Assembly (NCBI RefSeq): GCF_014193255.1 | Contig: NZ_JACHZB010000014.1 | Coordinates: 1-39,782, forward strand | Direction: 5' to 3' | DNA length: 39,782 nt | DNA from: Rhizobium sp. BK196 | Lineage (GTDB): Bacteria > Pseudomonadota > Alphaproteobacteria > Rhizobiales > Rhizobiaceae | In this document: positions 1 through 7,776 of the stretch, piece by piece | How the letters are laid out: every line of letters begins with the position of its first letter | Numbering within the stretch: the first letter of the stretch is position 1 | Program-made: the position numbers and the translations under genes | Notes under the pieces: model-generated | Databases searched by the model: none | Seen by the model: the letters and a program-made list of their open reading frames with translations, nothing else | Told to the model about the DNA's origin: nothing

Positions 1-160
1 GTCTCTTTCCACGGCATCAACACCTCCCGCCAAAAAGCGAAAAGTGTTACCCATGTCTCCGGTACGAAACGTCACCTATCTCTCGGGTCGGGCACTCGGG
101 TCGAGAGTGGCGAGGAATTCCTGCCGATGCCGTAAGGTGCAAAGATTTTCTTGAAGGTAG
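1..160. other. Left edge, no gene; possible insertion-sequence debris
   Basis: No open frame here can be supported. Around 48-95 the text contains two related phrases, one about acccatgtctccgg and one about acctatctctcgg, of the sort often seen in the short non-coding tails of transposase genes. Debris of an insertion sequence is therefore possible but not shown. Confidence 0.2.
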
Positions 161-199
161 TCAGTGCCGGATCGGCGTCGGTGACGATACGTCCTGTTG

Positions 200-500
200 A
201 CGGGTGATGGCTCCGACTGCGCGTTGTCGAACATACCAGTCGGTAGCCCGTCCAGCGGCGACGGCGAGCAAGATTGTTTTGATTGTGGAATCTTCTTCTG
301 TTGTTGACCGCTCAGCGACCCTGTTGCGGTACCTTTTGCCGGACGAGCGCTGCCATCCAGGATGCGAAGTAACCTCGGATGGCCTGCGCGAAGAGGTCTT
401 GGGTGTTGGCGACAGCTCCGACGAGACGGACACGGCTGCCCGACCTGAAGTATTTCGCACTTTCATTGAGCATTGCAGTGATGGCGGCGTCGGCATCGGT
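200..500 (-). pseudogene. TetR-family regulator, C-terminal fragment, frameshifted
   Basis: Read on the minus strand, two adjacent frames together resemble the ligand-binding C-terminal half of a TetR-type regulator. The first frame carries AAITAMLNESAKYF and then GYFASWMAALVRQKVPQQ and stops at 312. The second continues with DSTIKTILLAVAAGRATDW. The helix-turn-helix N-terminus is absent and at least one frameshift separates the halves. The family assignment is by general pattern only. It lies back to back with a toxin fragment, so the whole stretch looks like decayed mobile DNA. Confidence 0.35.
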
Positions 501-558
501 CCCGGACGCCAGTCCTACCGACGGAGGCCGTCGCGTCCGAACTCGTCCTATCAGGCAG

Positions 559-713
559 CCAAATGGCATGTGCCTCACCCCAAGCCAATCAACGATGCCT
601 ACATCGCAGCGACGGCGTTCACGCGGCGAATGACCCTGGTGACACGCAACGTCAAAGATTTCGAGACCCTCGGGATCGCACTTAAAAATCCCTGGAGTGC
701 TCCACCCGCCTGA
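559..713 (+). pseudogene. VapC-type PIN-domain toxin, C-terminal fragment
   Basis: The last 50 or so codons before the TGA at 711 match the end of a PIN-domain ribonuclease toxin. They include PINDAYIAATAFTRRMTLVT, then RNVKDFETLGIALKNPW. In this family the Asp of the DA(L/Y)IAATA segment and the later Asp of RN(V/T)xDF are near the metal site. The first two thirds of the toxin, with the N-terminal catalytic Asp, are missing: upstream codons in this frame read as unrelated low-quality protein. No VapB antitoxin is beside it. I read it as a dead remnant. Confidence 0.6.
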
Positions 714-1127
714 TGTGTCAGTCGGCGTAGGATCGCGCCGGCAAGGCAGCCAAAGTGGTTTCGACCGAGGGTTTGCACTAAGGCCATGAATACCAGGCGC
801 GGTCACAATTAGCCGAAGAAGTCGAATTGGATCAACGCTAGCGTTGTTTCAAAATCAAAGAGCCCGTGTCGGTCGCGGAGGGCTGTGTTCGAAGCCCCAG
901 CTTTCCGTTTCTAGTCAGTCAGACTAGTATTTGACGCGCTTGACCTGAGGTTGATAGCAACGTCGAAATTGGCGAGATCGAACGCCCTTGCCCCCGAGGG
1001 CGTGCGTGATGGTCTGCAAATCGCTGGCCAGCTGACAGGTGATCCCAATGTTCTGCGCGCCCTGAGGCAAGCCAAGAAGATAGAGAAGTGCGGGTTGGCG
1101 ATCTGTACGCCTTGAAGACGCACGCCA
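714..1127. other. Gap with no supported gene
   Basis: Neither strand gives a frame with a ribosome-binding site and protein-like composition. The minus-strand frames that cross it also run through the promoter and coding sequence of the next gene, so they are shadows. Confidence 0.5.
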
Positions 1128-1155
1128 TTGACGACGAGGGATTTTCGCCTATATT
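1128..1155 (+). promoter_or_regulatory. Promoter of the tacAT pair
   Basis: TTGACG at 1128-1133 and TATATT at 1150-1155 are separated by 16 bp, close to the housekeeping sigma consensus. The predicted start point falls about 15-20 bp before the antitoxin start codon. This is a visual match, not a measured start site. Confidence 0.55.
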
Positions 1156-1170
1156 CCATCGAAATATGGA
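1155..1170. promoter_or_regulatory. Possible antitoxin operator (TCCAT-N6-ATGGA)
   Basis: A short inverted repeat, TCCAT at 1155-1159 and ATGGA at 1166-1170, overlaps the end of the -10 element and runs into the Shine-Dalgarno sequence. Ribbon-helix-helix antitoxins of this family commonly repress their own promoter through such sites. The arms are only 5 bp, so chance is possible. Confidence 0.35.
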
Positions 1171-1177
1171 GGCTGAT

Positions 1178-1456
1178 ATGCCGAGCATTGCAAACGAAAA
1201 CAGTGAACGTATGAGTTTGAGGGTGCCCGCCACGGCCAAGGCTAAACTCGTGCGCGCTGCGGCACTTCGTAATACCGATCTGACGAATTTTGTAACGCAA
1301 TCCGCCCTGCGAGAAGCAGAGGCTGTCATTGAAGAAGCCGAGACGATCAAAGTGTCAGAACGCGATCATCTTCGTATTCTTGAGCTTCTAGAAAATCCGC
1401 CCAAACCCAACGCCAAGCTTCGAGCGGCGATTGCCGGTTTGCCCGACAGCCTATGA
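1178..1456 (+). CDS. tacA: TacA-type antitoxin (DUF1778)
   Basis: A 92-residue protein of the DUF1778 family, the ribbon-helix-helix antitoxins paired with GNAT-fold toxins. The N-terminal segment SERMSLRVPATAKAKLVRAA and the following TNFVTQSALREAEAVIEEAE are the DNA-binding part. The acidic and proline-rich tail, LLENPPKPNAKLRAAIAGL, is the part that usually wraps and blocks the toxin's acetyl-CoA site. The start at 1178 is chosen because GGAGG at 1168-1172 lies five bases ahead of it. Longer in-frame starts at 1088 and 1166 lack a ribosome-binding site and would run through the promoter. Its stop overlaps the toxin start by 4 bp (ATGA), implying translational coupling. Confidence 0.88.
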   Translation: MPSIANENSERMSLRVPATAKAKLVRAAALRNTDLTNFVTQSALREAEAVIEEAETIKVSERDHLRILELLENPPKPNAKLRAAIAGLPDSL

Positions 1457-1980
1457 CTTTACCTCCATGGCATGAGGAACCGATCGCCAAGTCTCACGGT
1501 CGGGCGGCCTTCGATTGCGGCGACAGTCAAATGAACGAGTTTCTGCTCCGCTTTGCCCGACAGAGCCATGAGCAGAATGCCTCGAAAACCTTCTGTGCTA
1601 TCGACGACGCAATGCCCGGCCGGATTCTTGGGTTCTATACGATCGCGCCTTCGGCAGTCGAGCATGCGACTGTGCCAGATGCAATGACACGCGGTCTTGC
1701 CCGCCATGATGTGCCGGGGTTCAGGCTTGCGCGACTGGCTACCGACCGCGCGGTTGCCGGGCAGGGACTGGGAGGCCGGCTCCTAGCCGCCGCAGCGCTC
1801 CGCTGCCTGCGACTTGCAGGAGAGGGCGGGGGACTTCTACTGATCATCGATGCCAAAGGCGAGCGAGCCGCCAACTGGTACGCTTCCTATGGTGCCGAAC
1901 CGCTAATGGACAAGCCGCTAACTCTCGTGATGCCGCTCATCACCTTCGCGGCCGACTTGCGTGCCAAAAGTCTCCTTTGA
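1453..1980 (+). CDS. tacT: TacT-type GNAT acetyltransferase toxin
   Basis: A 175-residue GNAT-fold protein of the TacT/AtaT toxin group, which acetylates the amino group of charged tRNAs and so stops translation. The acetyl-CoA loop is seen as RLATDRAVAGQGLGGRLL (about residues 94-111). The likely catalytic tyrosine is in NWYASYGAEPL (about residue 143). Length and motif order match intact members, so the toxin appears functional. It is cotranscribed with the antitoxin through an ATGA overlap. Such pairs typically stabilise plasmids or islands, which fits the debris around it. Confidence 0.9.
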   Translation: MTLPPWHEEPIAKSHGRAAFDCGDSQMNEFLLRFARQSHEQNASKTFCAIDDAMPGRILGFYTIAPSAVEHATVPDAMTRGLARHDVPGFRLARLATDRAVAGQGLGGRLLAAAALRCLRLAGEGGGLLLIIDAKGERAANWYASYGAEPLMDKPLTLVMPLITFAADLRAKSLL

Positions 1981-1988
1981 TTCCGTAA

Positions 1989-2230
1989 GACGCGGGCATT
2001 AAGGCCGCGGATCTTTGCCGCAAGCACGGGATTTCCGAGCGACCTTTTATAATTGGAAGGCCAAATATGGCGGCATGGAGGTGTCGGAGGCCAAACGTAT
2101 GAAATCGCTTGAAGACGGGAATACCAAGCTGAAGTAGTTGCTCGCCGAGCAGATGCGGATGTTGCCGCTCTTCGTGAGCTTTCTCGGAAAAATGTATGGT
2201 CCGCACCGTCCGTGCAAGGGTTTCGCGACG
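1989..2230 (+). pseudogene. IS3-family OrfA remnant
   Basis: The translation begins GIKAADLCRKHGISE, typical of the helix-turn-helix of IS3-family (IS407-like) OrfA. A one-base deletion near 2040 then moves the frame, and FYNWKAKYGGMEVSEAKRMK follows, ending in an in-frame TAG at 2135. Beyond it the bases still resemble LLAEQM and a degraded LRELLSKKM segment. There is no start codon and no OrfB after it. It is a dead piece of an insertion sequence. Confidence 0.75.
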
Positions 2231-2439
2231 TCGCAAATGACGATTCCAATTGCATAAATGTATCCGGCCCTTCGCGAGTGGGCCGCGGCCGCAGCGAGGT
2301 CATGATGAGATCCGCACACGCCGTTCCCAATACATGGTTCGGGCACGAAGCCCGCTTTTTTGCACAGGGCTTACGGCATGTTGACCCACTGTTTCCTCAT
2401 CACTATTCCCGAGCTTTGCAATCGAGCCAAGAGACGTCA

Positions 2440-2636
2440 AGTGAATGCAGGGTCTCTGCGTTCGTAGAGCGCTCCGGGCTTGGTCAGGCCAGACAATCCG
2501 CGCCATTTTAGCGGCAAGTGCGACGACGGCTTTGTTGGGGTGCATCCGAGCCTGGCTGACAGGCAGGCAAACAGCCCAGCCACTTAGGCAATTTATTCGC
2601 CGTGCTGAAAGGTGTTTCCAACGTGCGGGAGAGGGG
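2440..2636 (-). pseudogene. IS110/IS1111-type transposase remnant
   Basis: On the minus strand the stretch HPNKAVVALAAKMARIVW matches the conserved end of IS110/IS1111 DEDD transposases, where a similar K-VAxxALANKxARIxW segment is standard. Upstream, in another frame, ANKLPKWLGCL could belong to the same protein. The remainder is shifted or lost. The upstream half of this remnant overlaps an 84-bp sequence that recurs near the right edge of the window. Confidence 0.5.
2553..2636 (+). repeat. 84-bp direct repeat, copy 1
   Basis: This segment aligns without gaps to 39413-39496 in the same orientation, with 8 mismatches counted by eye. The shared core includes cacttaggcaatttattcgc. The similarity ends sharply on both sides. 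It may be a shared piece of an IS110-type transposase, because it sits inside or beside such a remnant here. Confidence 0.85.
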
Positions 2637-2747
2637 CAGGCAATTCAAGACCGCAGAACGTGTGCGATTGAGGTTCATGCCGCTTGCCGTGGCGGGTAGT
2701 GATCGCGAAATCGGTCGGAAGTAGACGCTCAACGGGCATAGCGCAAG

Positions 2748-3058
2748 TCACCGCTGGACGATCACCCGGGTTCCTAGTTCGCGCCGTTCTTGCAAAGGTT
2801 CCCGATAGCCAGGTTCCGGCTCGTAGTAGGGAGGTGGGGGATAGGGGCTGTAGGGGTCCTCATACTCATAGGGGACTCGGGAACGAGAAACCGCCTTCGT
2901 AGACGGTGTGCGGCATGACGATCTAATGATGGGCATACTCTCCAGAGAATTTCAGGCGTAGCGGTCGTCGAAGATGTCGGCTTCGGGCCGAACCCCTGCC
3001 GGCCTTTCTCATCAGAAGTAGGTCGCCTATCCGACGGAACGTCGAGTACTTTTCCCAT
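2748..3058 (-). pseudogene. Small Pro/Tyr-rich protein, probably frameshifted
   Basis: On the minus strand an ATG at 3058 follows a strong GGAGG six bases upstream and opens MGKVLDVPSDRRPTSDEK, which looks like a real N-terminus. After about 35 codons its composition degrades. A second frame then carries a proline- and tyrosine-rich tail, YEYEDPYSPYPPPPYYEPEP, ending with a TGA at 2748. The simplest reading is one gene of about 100 codons broken by a frameshift near 2930. Alternatively the tail may be a separate small gene starting at 2936. I do not recognise a family. Confidence 0.35.
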
Positions 3059-3124
3059 CGCCTTCCTCCAAGTAGCTTTGACCAATTGCTTCGAACGACG
3101 TTGCGTCTGTCATACTCGATGTCT

Positions 3125-3673
3125 TCAGCTTTTTGCTCTGATCCGGTAGTGAAGCAGCAGACATCCGGCAGAGCGATCAGACCCGACCAGTTCGAACTTC
3201 TGCAGGCCCGAGCTCCCATCGAAAAGGCGGCGGCCTTCACCGGCCAAACTCGGCGCGACCACGAGGCGGATTTCGTCGACGATGTGGTCTCTCAACAGAG
3301 ACTGAGCCAAGGTCAAGCTGCCATGGATGCCGATGTCGGCACCGTCCGCGCGTTTAAGTATATCTACGAACGCGGACGGGGCTTCTGTGACGTGCGTTGT
3401 CTCCGACCACGTGCGGTCCAGGGACCTCGACGAGAACACGAACTTTGGCGTGTTATTGATGAAATCGGCAAACGGCTGAAACGTCGACGTCGGCCAAAAG
3501 GGAGCCCATTTATCGAAGGTCTGACGGCCAAGAAGCACCGCGTCCTGCGTCTTGATGACGTCTGCGAGGTTTTCCATAAGACGATGGTCGGCGTCGCCGA
3601 ACCACTGGCCTTCCCCTGGCTCGTCGGCAACGCCATCGAGCGACATGAGTTCGTAAAGGACAACTTTGCGCAT
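3125..3673 (-). CDS. RibD C-terminal-type (dihydrofolate-reductase-like) protein
   Basis: A 182-residue protein of the RibD_C/YyaP group, which shares the dihydrofolate reductase fold and binds NADPH. The family pattern is visible from the start: LMSLDGVADEP near residue 10, DAVLLGRQTFDKWAPFW around 44-60, GIHGSLTLAQSLL in the middle, and VDEIRLVVAPSLAGEGRRLF near the end. Its substrate is unknown, as for most of the group. The start at 3673 has a good AGGAGG five bases ahead. It lies 53 bp after the TetR gene on the same strand and is probably cotranscribed with it, a common pairing for these reductases. Confidence 0.88.
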   Translation of the reverse strand: MRKVVLYELMSLDGVADEPGEGQWFGDADHRLMENLADVIKTQDAVLLGRQTFDKWAPFWPTSTFQPFADFINNTPKFVFSSRSLDRTWSETTHVTEAPSAFVDILKRADGADIGIHGSLTLAQSLLRDHIVDEIRLVVAPSLAGEGRRLFDGSSGLQKFELVGSDRSAGCLLLHYRIRAKS

Positions 3674-3726
3674 CTGCTCCTCCTTCTTTGCGAGTTCTCT
3701 GGCGCCTAAGGCGACGCGAGTTTGAG

Positions 3727-4281
3727 CTAATCACCTTGCCGGGCGCGCAGCCCGTCAATGTAGATGTCGAGGTGGCGATGAGCGATGGCTCGCTCATCGG
3801 CCGGGGAGAGACCGACTGCAAGCGGCCTCGCGAAGCGGATCAGAGCGAAGACGATATCCCGCTCTGATAGATCGCTTCGAAGATGCCCCTCTCGCACGGC
3901 GCGTCCAACAATGGACCTCAGCATCGTTTCCGCCCGACCGCGAAGATCGGGCCAATCGGGCTTCTCAAGGAGTGGGTGGATGATGTTGACCACTCCAATG
4001 CCGTGATCCAGTGCCGTATGCAGGTACTGGCGCAGCGCTTCAACAGCGTCAGGAACATCTTCCAGGAGAGCTTCTCCGGCGCTGATACTTCTTTCTAGTG
4101 CATGACGCGCGACCGCGTGGAGAAGAAACTGTTGATCGGGGAAATGGCGGTAGAGCGTTCCGATGCCGAGCCCGGCCCGCTCCGCGACGGCATCCCGCGA
4201 GGGTTCGCCCCCCGCTTCCAGGATCAATTCCACAGCCGCCTCCAGCAGCCGTTGTCTATTTTTCTCGGCGTCTGCTCGCAT
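3727..4281 (-). CDS. TetR-family transcriptional regulator
   Basis: A 184-residue TetR-type repressor. The N-terminal helix-turn-helix is clear: RQRLLEAAVELILEAGGE, then VAERAGLGIGTLYRHFPDQQ, ending near residue 50. The C-terminal part, VEALRQYLHTALDHGIGVVN onward, is the ligand-binding and dimer domain. It is the first gene of a two-gene minus operon with the RibD-type reductase. It faces the Arr gene across about 235 bp that contain a near-perfect palindrome. By analogy with the family it should repress its own operon and perhaps arr. The inducer is unknown. Confidence 0.9.
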   Translation of the reverse strand: MRADAEKNRQRLLEAAVELILEAGGEPSRDAVAERAGLGIGTLYRHFPDQQFLLHAVARHALERSISAGEALLEDVPDAVEALRQYLHTALDHGIGVVNIIHPLLEKPDWPDLRGRAETMLRSIVGRAVREGHLRSDLSERDIVFALIRFARPLAVGLSPADERAIAHRHLDIYIDGLRARQGD

Positions 4282-4402
4282 TCGACAACCTGTCCCGCAT
4301 CCGTGATGCTGAGGAATTAGGTGACGTTCGCTGCAAGGGCTAACGATTTCTCGCTTTCGTTTCGTACGTAGACATTTCCGCCTCTCCTACAGCTTCCAAG
4401 TG

Positions 4403-4449
4403 TTGACAGCTTCATAAACGGAGGATATTCCTCCGCTTATAAATGTCAA
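4403..4449. promoter_or_regulatory. Divergent promoter region with TetR-type operator
   Basis: A perfect 7-bp inverted repeat, CGGAGGA-tat-TCCTCCG, occupies 4419-4435. It is flanked symmetrically by TTGACA at 4403-4408 on the plus strand and TTGACA on the minus strand at 4449-4444. A plus -10 could be GATATT at 4424-4429, though the 15-bp spacing is short; the minus -10 is unclear. A repressor bound to the palindrome would block both directions. I infer that the adjacent TetR protein is the ligand. Confidence 0.6.
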
Positions 4450-4516
4450 GAGTGGACGCGACGAAAACGGATCGGGACGACTGAACCGATGGCCGCAACA
4501 GCCGAAGGATCAAAGC

Positions 4517-4930
4517 ATGACCAGCAATGCGGAAATTTCGGCCGGCGCATTCTATCATGGCACACGGGCAGACCTTCAGCTCGGCGACTTCCTCGGCATA
4601 GGCTATCCTTCGAATTTCAGAAAAGAACCGCTGTCTTGGATTTACTTCACCCAGACCCTTGACGCCGCGATATGGGGAGCGGAGCTGGCGATAGGAGAAG
4701 GGCGGCAACGAATTTACGTCGTTGAACCCACAGGTCCCTACATGGACGATCCCAATCTGACGGATAAGAAGTTTCCGGGAAACCCAACCAAATCTTATCG
4801 GTCACGTTTCCCGCTCCGCGTCGTCGGCGAGGTCGCTGAATGGCAGGGTCACGCAGCTGAGCAACTCAATGCGATGATGGAAGGTCTCGCTCGGCTGCGG
4901 GCAGAAGGCCGCGACACCATCGAGGATTGA
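4517..4930 (+). CDS. arr: NAD(+)-rifampin ADP-ribosyltransferase (Arr)
   Basis: A 137-residue Arr enzyme, which transfers ADP-ribose from NAD+ to a hydroxyl of rifamycin antibiotics and inactivates them. The sequence follows the family closely along its whole length: FYHGTRADLQLGDFL, then YFTQTLDAAIWGAELAIGEG, then RIYVVEPTGPYMDDPN, then LTDKKFPGNPTKSYRSR. The probable NAD-binding and catalytic residues are His14, Tyr43 and an Asp in MDDPN. Length is normal. It is transcribed away from the TetR gene and shares its operator region. Chromosomal Arr genes of soil bacteria may have other natural substrates, so resistance is a prediction. Confidence 0.92.
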   Translation: MTSNAEISAGAFYHGTRADLQLGDFLGIGYPSNFRKEPLSWIYFTQTLDAAIWGAELAIGEGRQRIYVVEPTGPYMDDPNLTDKKFPGNPTKSYRSRFPLRVVGEVAEWQGHAAEQLNAMMEGLARLRAEGRDTIED

Positions 4931-4964
4931 CCAACGTGCAGGCCTCTGAGCCGCAAACTGCCTA

Positions 4965-4993
4965 TTCCCGGTGTGGTTGACATGCACCGGGAA
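4965..4993. repeat. Inverted repeat after arr
   Basis: TTCCCGGTG at 4965-4973 and CACCGGGAA at 4985-4993 form a 9-bp stem with an 11-base loop, 35 bp after the arr stop. On the plus strand it is followed by G and a run of A, so it is not a normal intrinsic terminator for arr. It may still fold in RNA or slow the polymerase. Confidence 0.5.
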
Positions 4994-5137
4994 GAAAAAA
5001 GCCACTGCTTCATCTGCTCTTGTCAGAAGAACTAGAATAAGCCGGATCAATCGCCCGTTGCATGCCTGCGTCTGCTGTGTTTCTTGCGTTTTCGGCGGCT
5101 ATGTTACATAACTTATTGAAAAATGGTGGTGATAACG

Positions 5138-5401
5138 ATGTCTAGCGTTGCGATTAAGGTACTGTCGACGGTGAACGCCCCTTACGGGACGAACCTCTCG
5201 GCTGAGCAACTCGCTTCGAAGATTTCGGATTTTGCGAGCGTTAAGAACTTTGATGCTTCCGCATTTTCATTCTATTCCGAAGTGAAAGCCGAGCTCCAGC
5301 ACCAGTTTCTCGATGAGATGGAGATCGATCACGGTACCGCATCCGAAATTGCCCAGAAATTCTCGCAGCTGGCTGGATATCCCCTCGCCCTGGCCGCCTG
5401 A
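5138..5401 (+). CDS. Small protein of unknown function
   Basis: An 87-residue soluble protein that I do not recognise. The composition is protein-like and moderately acidic, with a probable helical core, LSAEQLASKISDFASVKNFD, and a second helix in EMEIDHGTASEIAQKFSQL. There is no signal peptide, membrane segment or cysteine pair. The start at 5138 is preferred over the in-frame ATG at 5123 because the purine-rich ggtggtga lies just ahead of it. The site is weak, so 5123 is possible. It stands alone between arr and the sugar region. Confidence 0.5.
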   Translation: MSSVAIKVLSTVNAPYGTNLSAEQLASKISDFASVKNFDASAFSFYSEVKAELQHQFLDEMEIDHGTASEIAQKFSQLAGYPLALAA

Positions 5402-5645
5402 GCTAGCAGATCACGTGGCTTCATACGCACACACGACCATTACTCGCTCGCGCTCGTCGTGGCAGGAGAGGTGATCGCGGTAGAGTAATCCAGGAACGGC
5501 CTGCGCTCCCATCGATATGTCTCCCAAGATGTTGGGGTTGGGCTTTCCATCGTCGCTGTTAAAAGCATGCTACTGGCCGATCTGCCTGTGTGCCCATCCA
5601 GGCACCCCCGCGCGGGTAAATCAGTCGGTGTCTGCGACAGCGCGG

Positions 5646-6503
5646 TCAGACGTCGCAGCCGGGCTGTAGTGCAAATCGTTGCAGAATATGCGTCGGGTAG
5701 GCACGCGCTCGGTCGTAGAGATCTTTGAGTTGCTCTTCATTGACGTCGGCAAGAATCCCGGTACGCACGAGCACGGAATCCAAGCCAGCCGACTTCGCAC
5801 CCAGAATATCGTGATCGATGCTGTCGCCGACGCAGACGACACGGCGACGGTCGGTGACACCTGCCAGCCTCAATGCGTGTTCGTAGATCTCTGGATAGGG
5901 CTTTCCGAGCCAGGTCACGCGGCCGCCCATACTCCCGTAGAGTTTGGCAATACTCCCTGCTCCTGGAGCAATGGAACCATTGTTCAATTTATGGATGTCG
6001 GGGTTGGTGCAATAGCAGGGTATGCCGTTTTTTGCCGCCGGATGCAGCATTTCGCGGTAGACGTCCATAGGTATGCGTTCGGCTTCGCTGCCGGATATGA
6101 TGACAATTTCGGCTTCAAACGCGTTATCAGTGGAAACCAGCCCTAGACGATCGGCAAGGTTGCTGTCTCCGCCGCTGGATATCGTCAGGCACCTTGCTTT
6201 CTCCCCGATAGCATTTTCAGGCCGCGAGAGGATATCGAACGCCACGTCCCCCGATGTGACAAAGAAGTCGAAGCTTTCAGAGGCAAAGCCGAGCTTCACA
6301 AGCCGCTCGGAATTGTACTCGCCGCTTCTGCCCGAGTTCGACAGGATGACCACCTTTCGCCCTGCCGAAGCGAGTTCGACCAGAGCCGTGACAGCGCCCT
6401 CATAGGGGCCGGCATCATCCCTGAGGACTCCGAACTGATCGACGAAGAAGACGTCGTATCCCTCAATCAGTTGAGGCAGGCTGGTGGGCATGACTTTAGG
6501 CAT
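5646..6503 (-). CDS. HAD-superfamily class IIA phosphatase (TIGR01459-like)
   Basis: A 285-residue haloacid-dehalogenase-type hydrolase, expected to remove phosphate from a small phosphorylated metabolite. The four HAD motifs are present: the nucleophile motif in DVFFVDQFGVL, the Ser motif in VVILSNSGRSGEY, the Lys in WLGKPYPEIYEHALRLAGV, and the acidic motif in VCVGDSIDHDILGAKSAGL. The large cap between motifs II and III fits class IIA. The ATG at 6503 overlaps the end of the kinase gene by 8 bp, so it is the third gene of the minus sugar operon; an ATG at 6491 is an alternative. It may prevent build-up of a toxic sugar phosphate. Confidence 0.85.
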   Translation of the reverse strand: MPKVMPTSLPQLIEGYDVFFVDQFGVLRDDAGPYEGAVTALVELASAGRKVVILSNSGRSGEYNSERLVKLGFASESFDFFVTSGDVAFDILSRPENAIGEKARCLTISSGGDSNLADRLGLVSTDNAFEAEIVIISGSEAERIPMDVYREMLHPAAKNGIPCYCTNPDIHKLNNGSIAPGAGSIAKLYGSMGGRVTWLGKPYPEIYEHALRLAGVTDRRRVVCVGDSIDHDILGAKSAGLDSVLVRTGILADVNEEQLKDLYDRARAYPTHILQRFALQPGCDV

Positions 6504-7776
6504 TGGCGCTATCCAGTCGAGAGAGGACCAGGGCAGCCGTACCGACAGCCGCCTCGACCGATTTTGCGGCCAAAGTTTCGACACCCATGGCCCGGGCTCT
6601 CATTGTGGTCCAAACCGGATTTCGAGCCCCGCCTCCCACCGTTCGAAGGCTAGCGAGCGCCGGTGCCCCAAGTTCGCGCAATCGCTGGTAACCCAATCGT
6701 TCAATCTCTGTCATGCCCTCGAGGATGGCCTGAAAGAAATCACTGTCGTCGGCGGGTCGCGGCGTAAGCCGGGGTGGATATTGCGGATCGTTGATTGGGA
6801 AACGTTCACCCGGGCGGAGGAGAGGATAGAAATCGAGATCCAGTTTGCGGCCTGGATCGATCTTCTTTGTGAGTTCGTCCAGCCGGTCGTCACCGATCAA
6901 GGCGCGCACGACGTTTCCACCGCTGTTGGATGCGCCGCCAGCAAGCCAGAACCGGCCGACGCGATGCGAATATATGCCGTACTCGGGCGCGTTGATAGGA
7001 GCGTGCGACGCCAGTTTGAGAACGATCGTCGACCCCAATGCAGTCACAGCGTCGCCTATGGTCGACGCTCCAGTCGCCAGAAACGAAGCGCAGCCGTCAG
7101 TCGTGCCTGCGTGAAACCAGGCGTAATCAGGCAGGCCCAATTCATGCAGGTAACCTTCGACCGGTGCGACCTTTTCGCCCGCGCGATAGACCTTGGGGAG
7201 CTTTGATATCTCCATCCCCGCCGCCGCGATCCAATCCGGCCACCGTTCCGATTCCAAATCAAAACCCGTCTTGAGCGCGTTGTTTTCGTCGCTGACGCGC
7301 ATTGGACAGCCCAATTTCATCAATATCCAGTCAGCCTGATGAACGATCGAGTGAGCGCCGTCTTGGCGTGAGAGATAGATGGCGCGGGCGATGCCCGAGT
7401 TCGCGCCGACGGCAGTGCTACCCGCCGGAGCCTCCCTTGCTATGCGATCGACGATTTCATCATCGGGGCAGGGATCATTGTACATGAGAACCTTGTCTGT
7501 CGGCTCGCCTGCAAGATCGAGCGACAGGACCGTCCCGGAGGTCCCATCGACGGCGACACCTTCGATTGAGCTGACGTCCGTTTCGTGAGCGAGGCGCTCG
7601 ATGGCCTCAATAACCCTGTTCCACCAATGCCGTGGCTGACGCATCTCGTCTGGCGATGTGAATGGCGCGGTGGCGAAGCCTACGGGGTTGCCTTTGCGGT
7701 CGATAGCCGAGGCACGAGCGCCGGACGTGCCGATGTCAATCCCGAGTGAAACGGCCTGGTTGCTCTTGGCGTTCAC
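6496..7776 (-). CDS. FGGY carbohydrate kinase, D-ribulokinase-like
   Basis: A 426-residue FGGY-family sugar kinase. The ATP-binding phosphate-1 motif is LGIDIGTSGARASAID near residues 11-26, and the adenosine region is LRTVGGGARNPVWTTM near the C-terminus. The short length and the TSGAR form of the first motif recall the plant and cyanobacterial D-ribulokinase branch rather than xylulokinases. Substrate specificity cannot be read from the sequence. The start overlaps the aldolase stop by 4 bp (ATGA) and the HAD gene follows with overlap, so the three are coupled. With a second FGGY kinase across the promoter, the two may act on different ketoses or epimers. Confidence 0.87.
   Translation of the reverse strand: MNAKSNQAVSLGIDIGTSGARASAIDRKGNPVGFATAPFTSPDEMRQPRHWWNRVIEAIERLAHETDVSSIEGVAVDGTSGTVLSLDLAGEPTDKVLMYNDPCPDDEIVDRIAREAPAGSTAVGANSGIARAIYLSRQDGAHSIVHQADWILMKLGCPMRVSDENNALKTGFDLESERWPDWIAAAGMEISKLPKVYRAGEKVAPVEGYLHELGLPDYAWFHAGTTDGCASFLATGASTIGDAVTALGSTIVLKLASHAPINAPEYGIYSHRVGRFWLAGGASNSGGNVVRALIGDDRLDELTKKIDPGRKLDLDFYPLLRPGERFPINDPQYPPRLTPRPADDSDFFQAILEGMTEIERLGYQRLRELGAPALASLRTVGGGARNPVWTTMRARAMGVETLAAKSVEAAVGTAALVLSRLDSANA

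Noticed and set aside
4965..4993. Intrinsic terminator for arr
   Set aside because: The 9-bp stem is real, but on the arr strand it is followed by GAAAAAA instead of a T run, so it is listed as an inverted repeat only.
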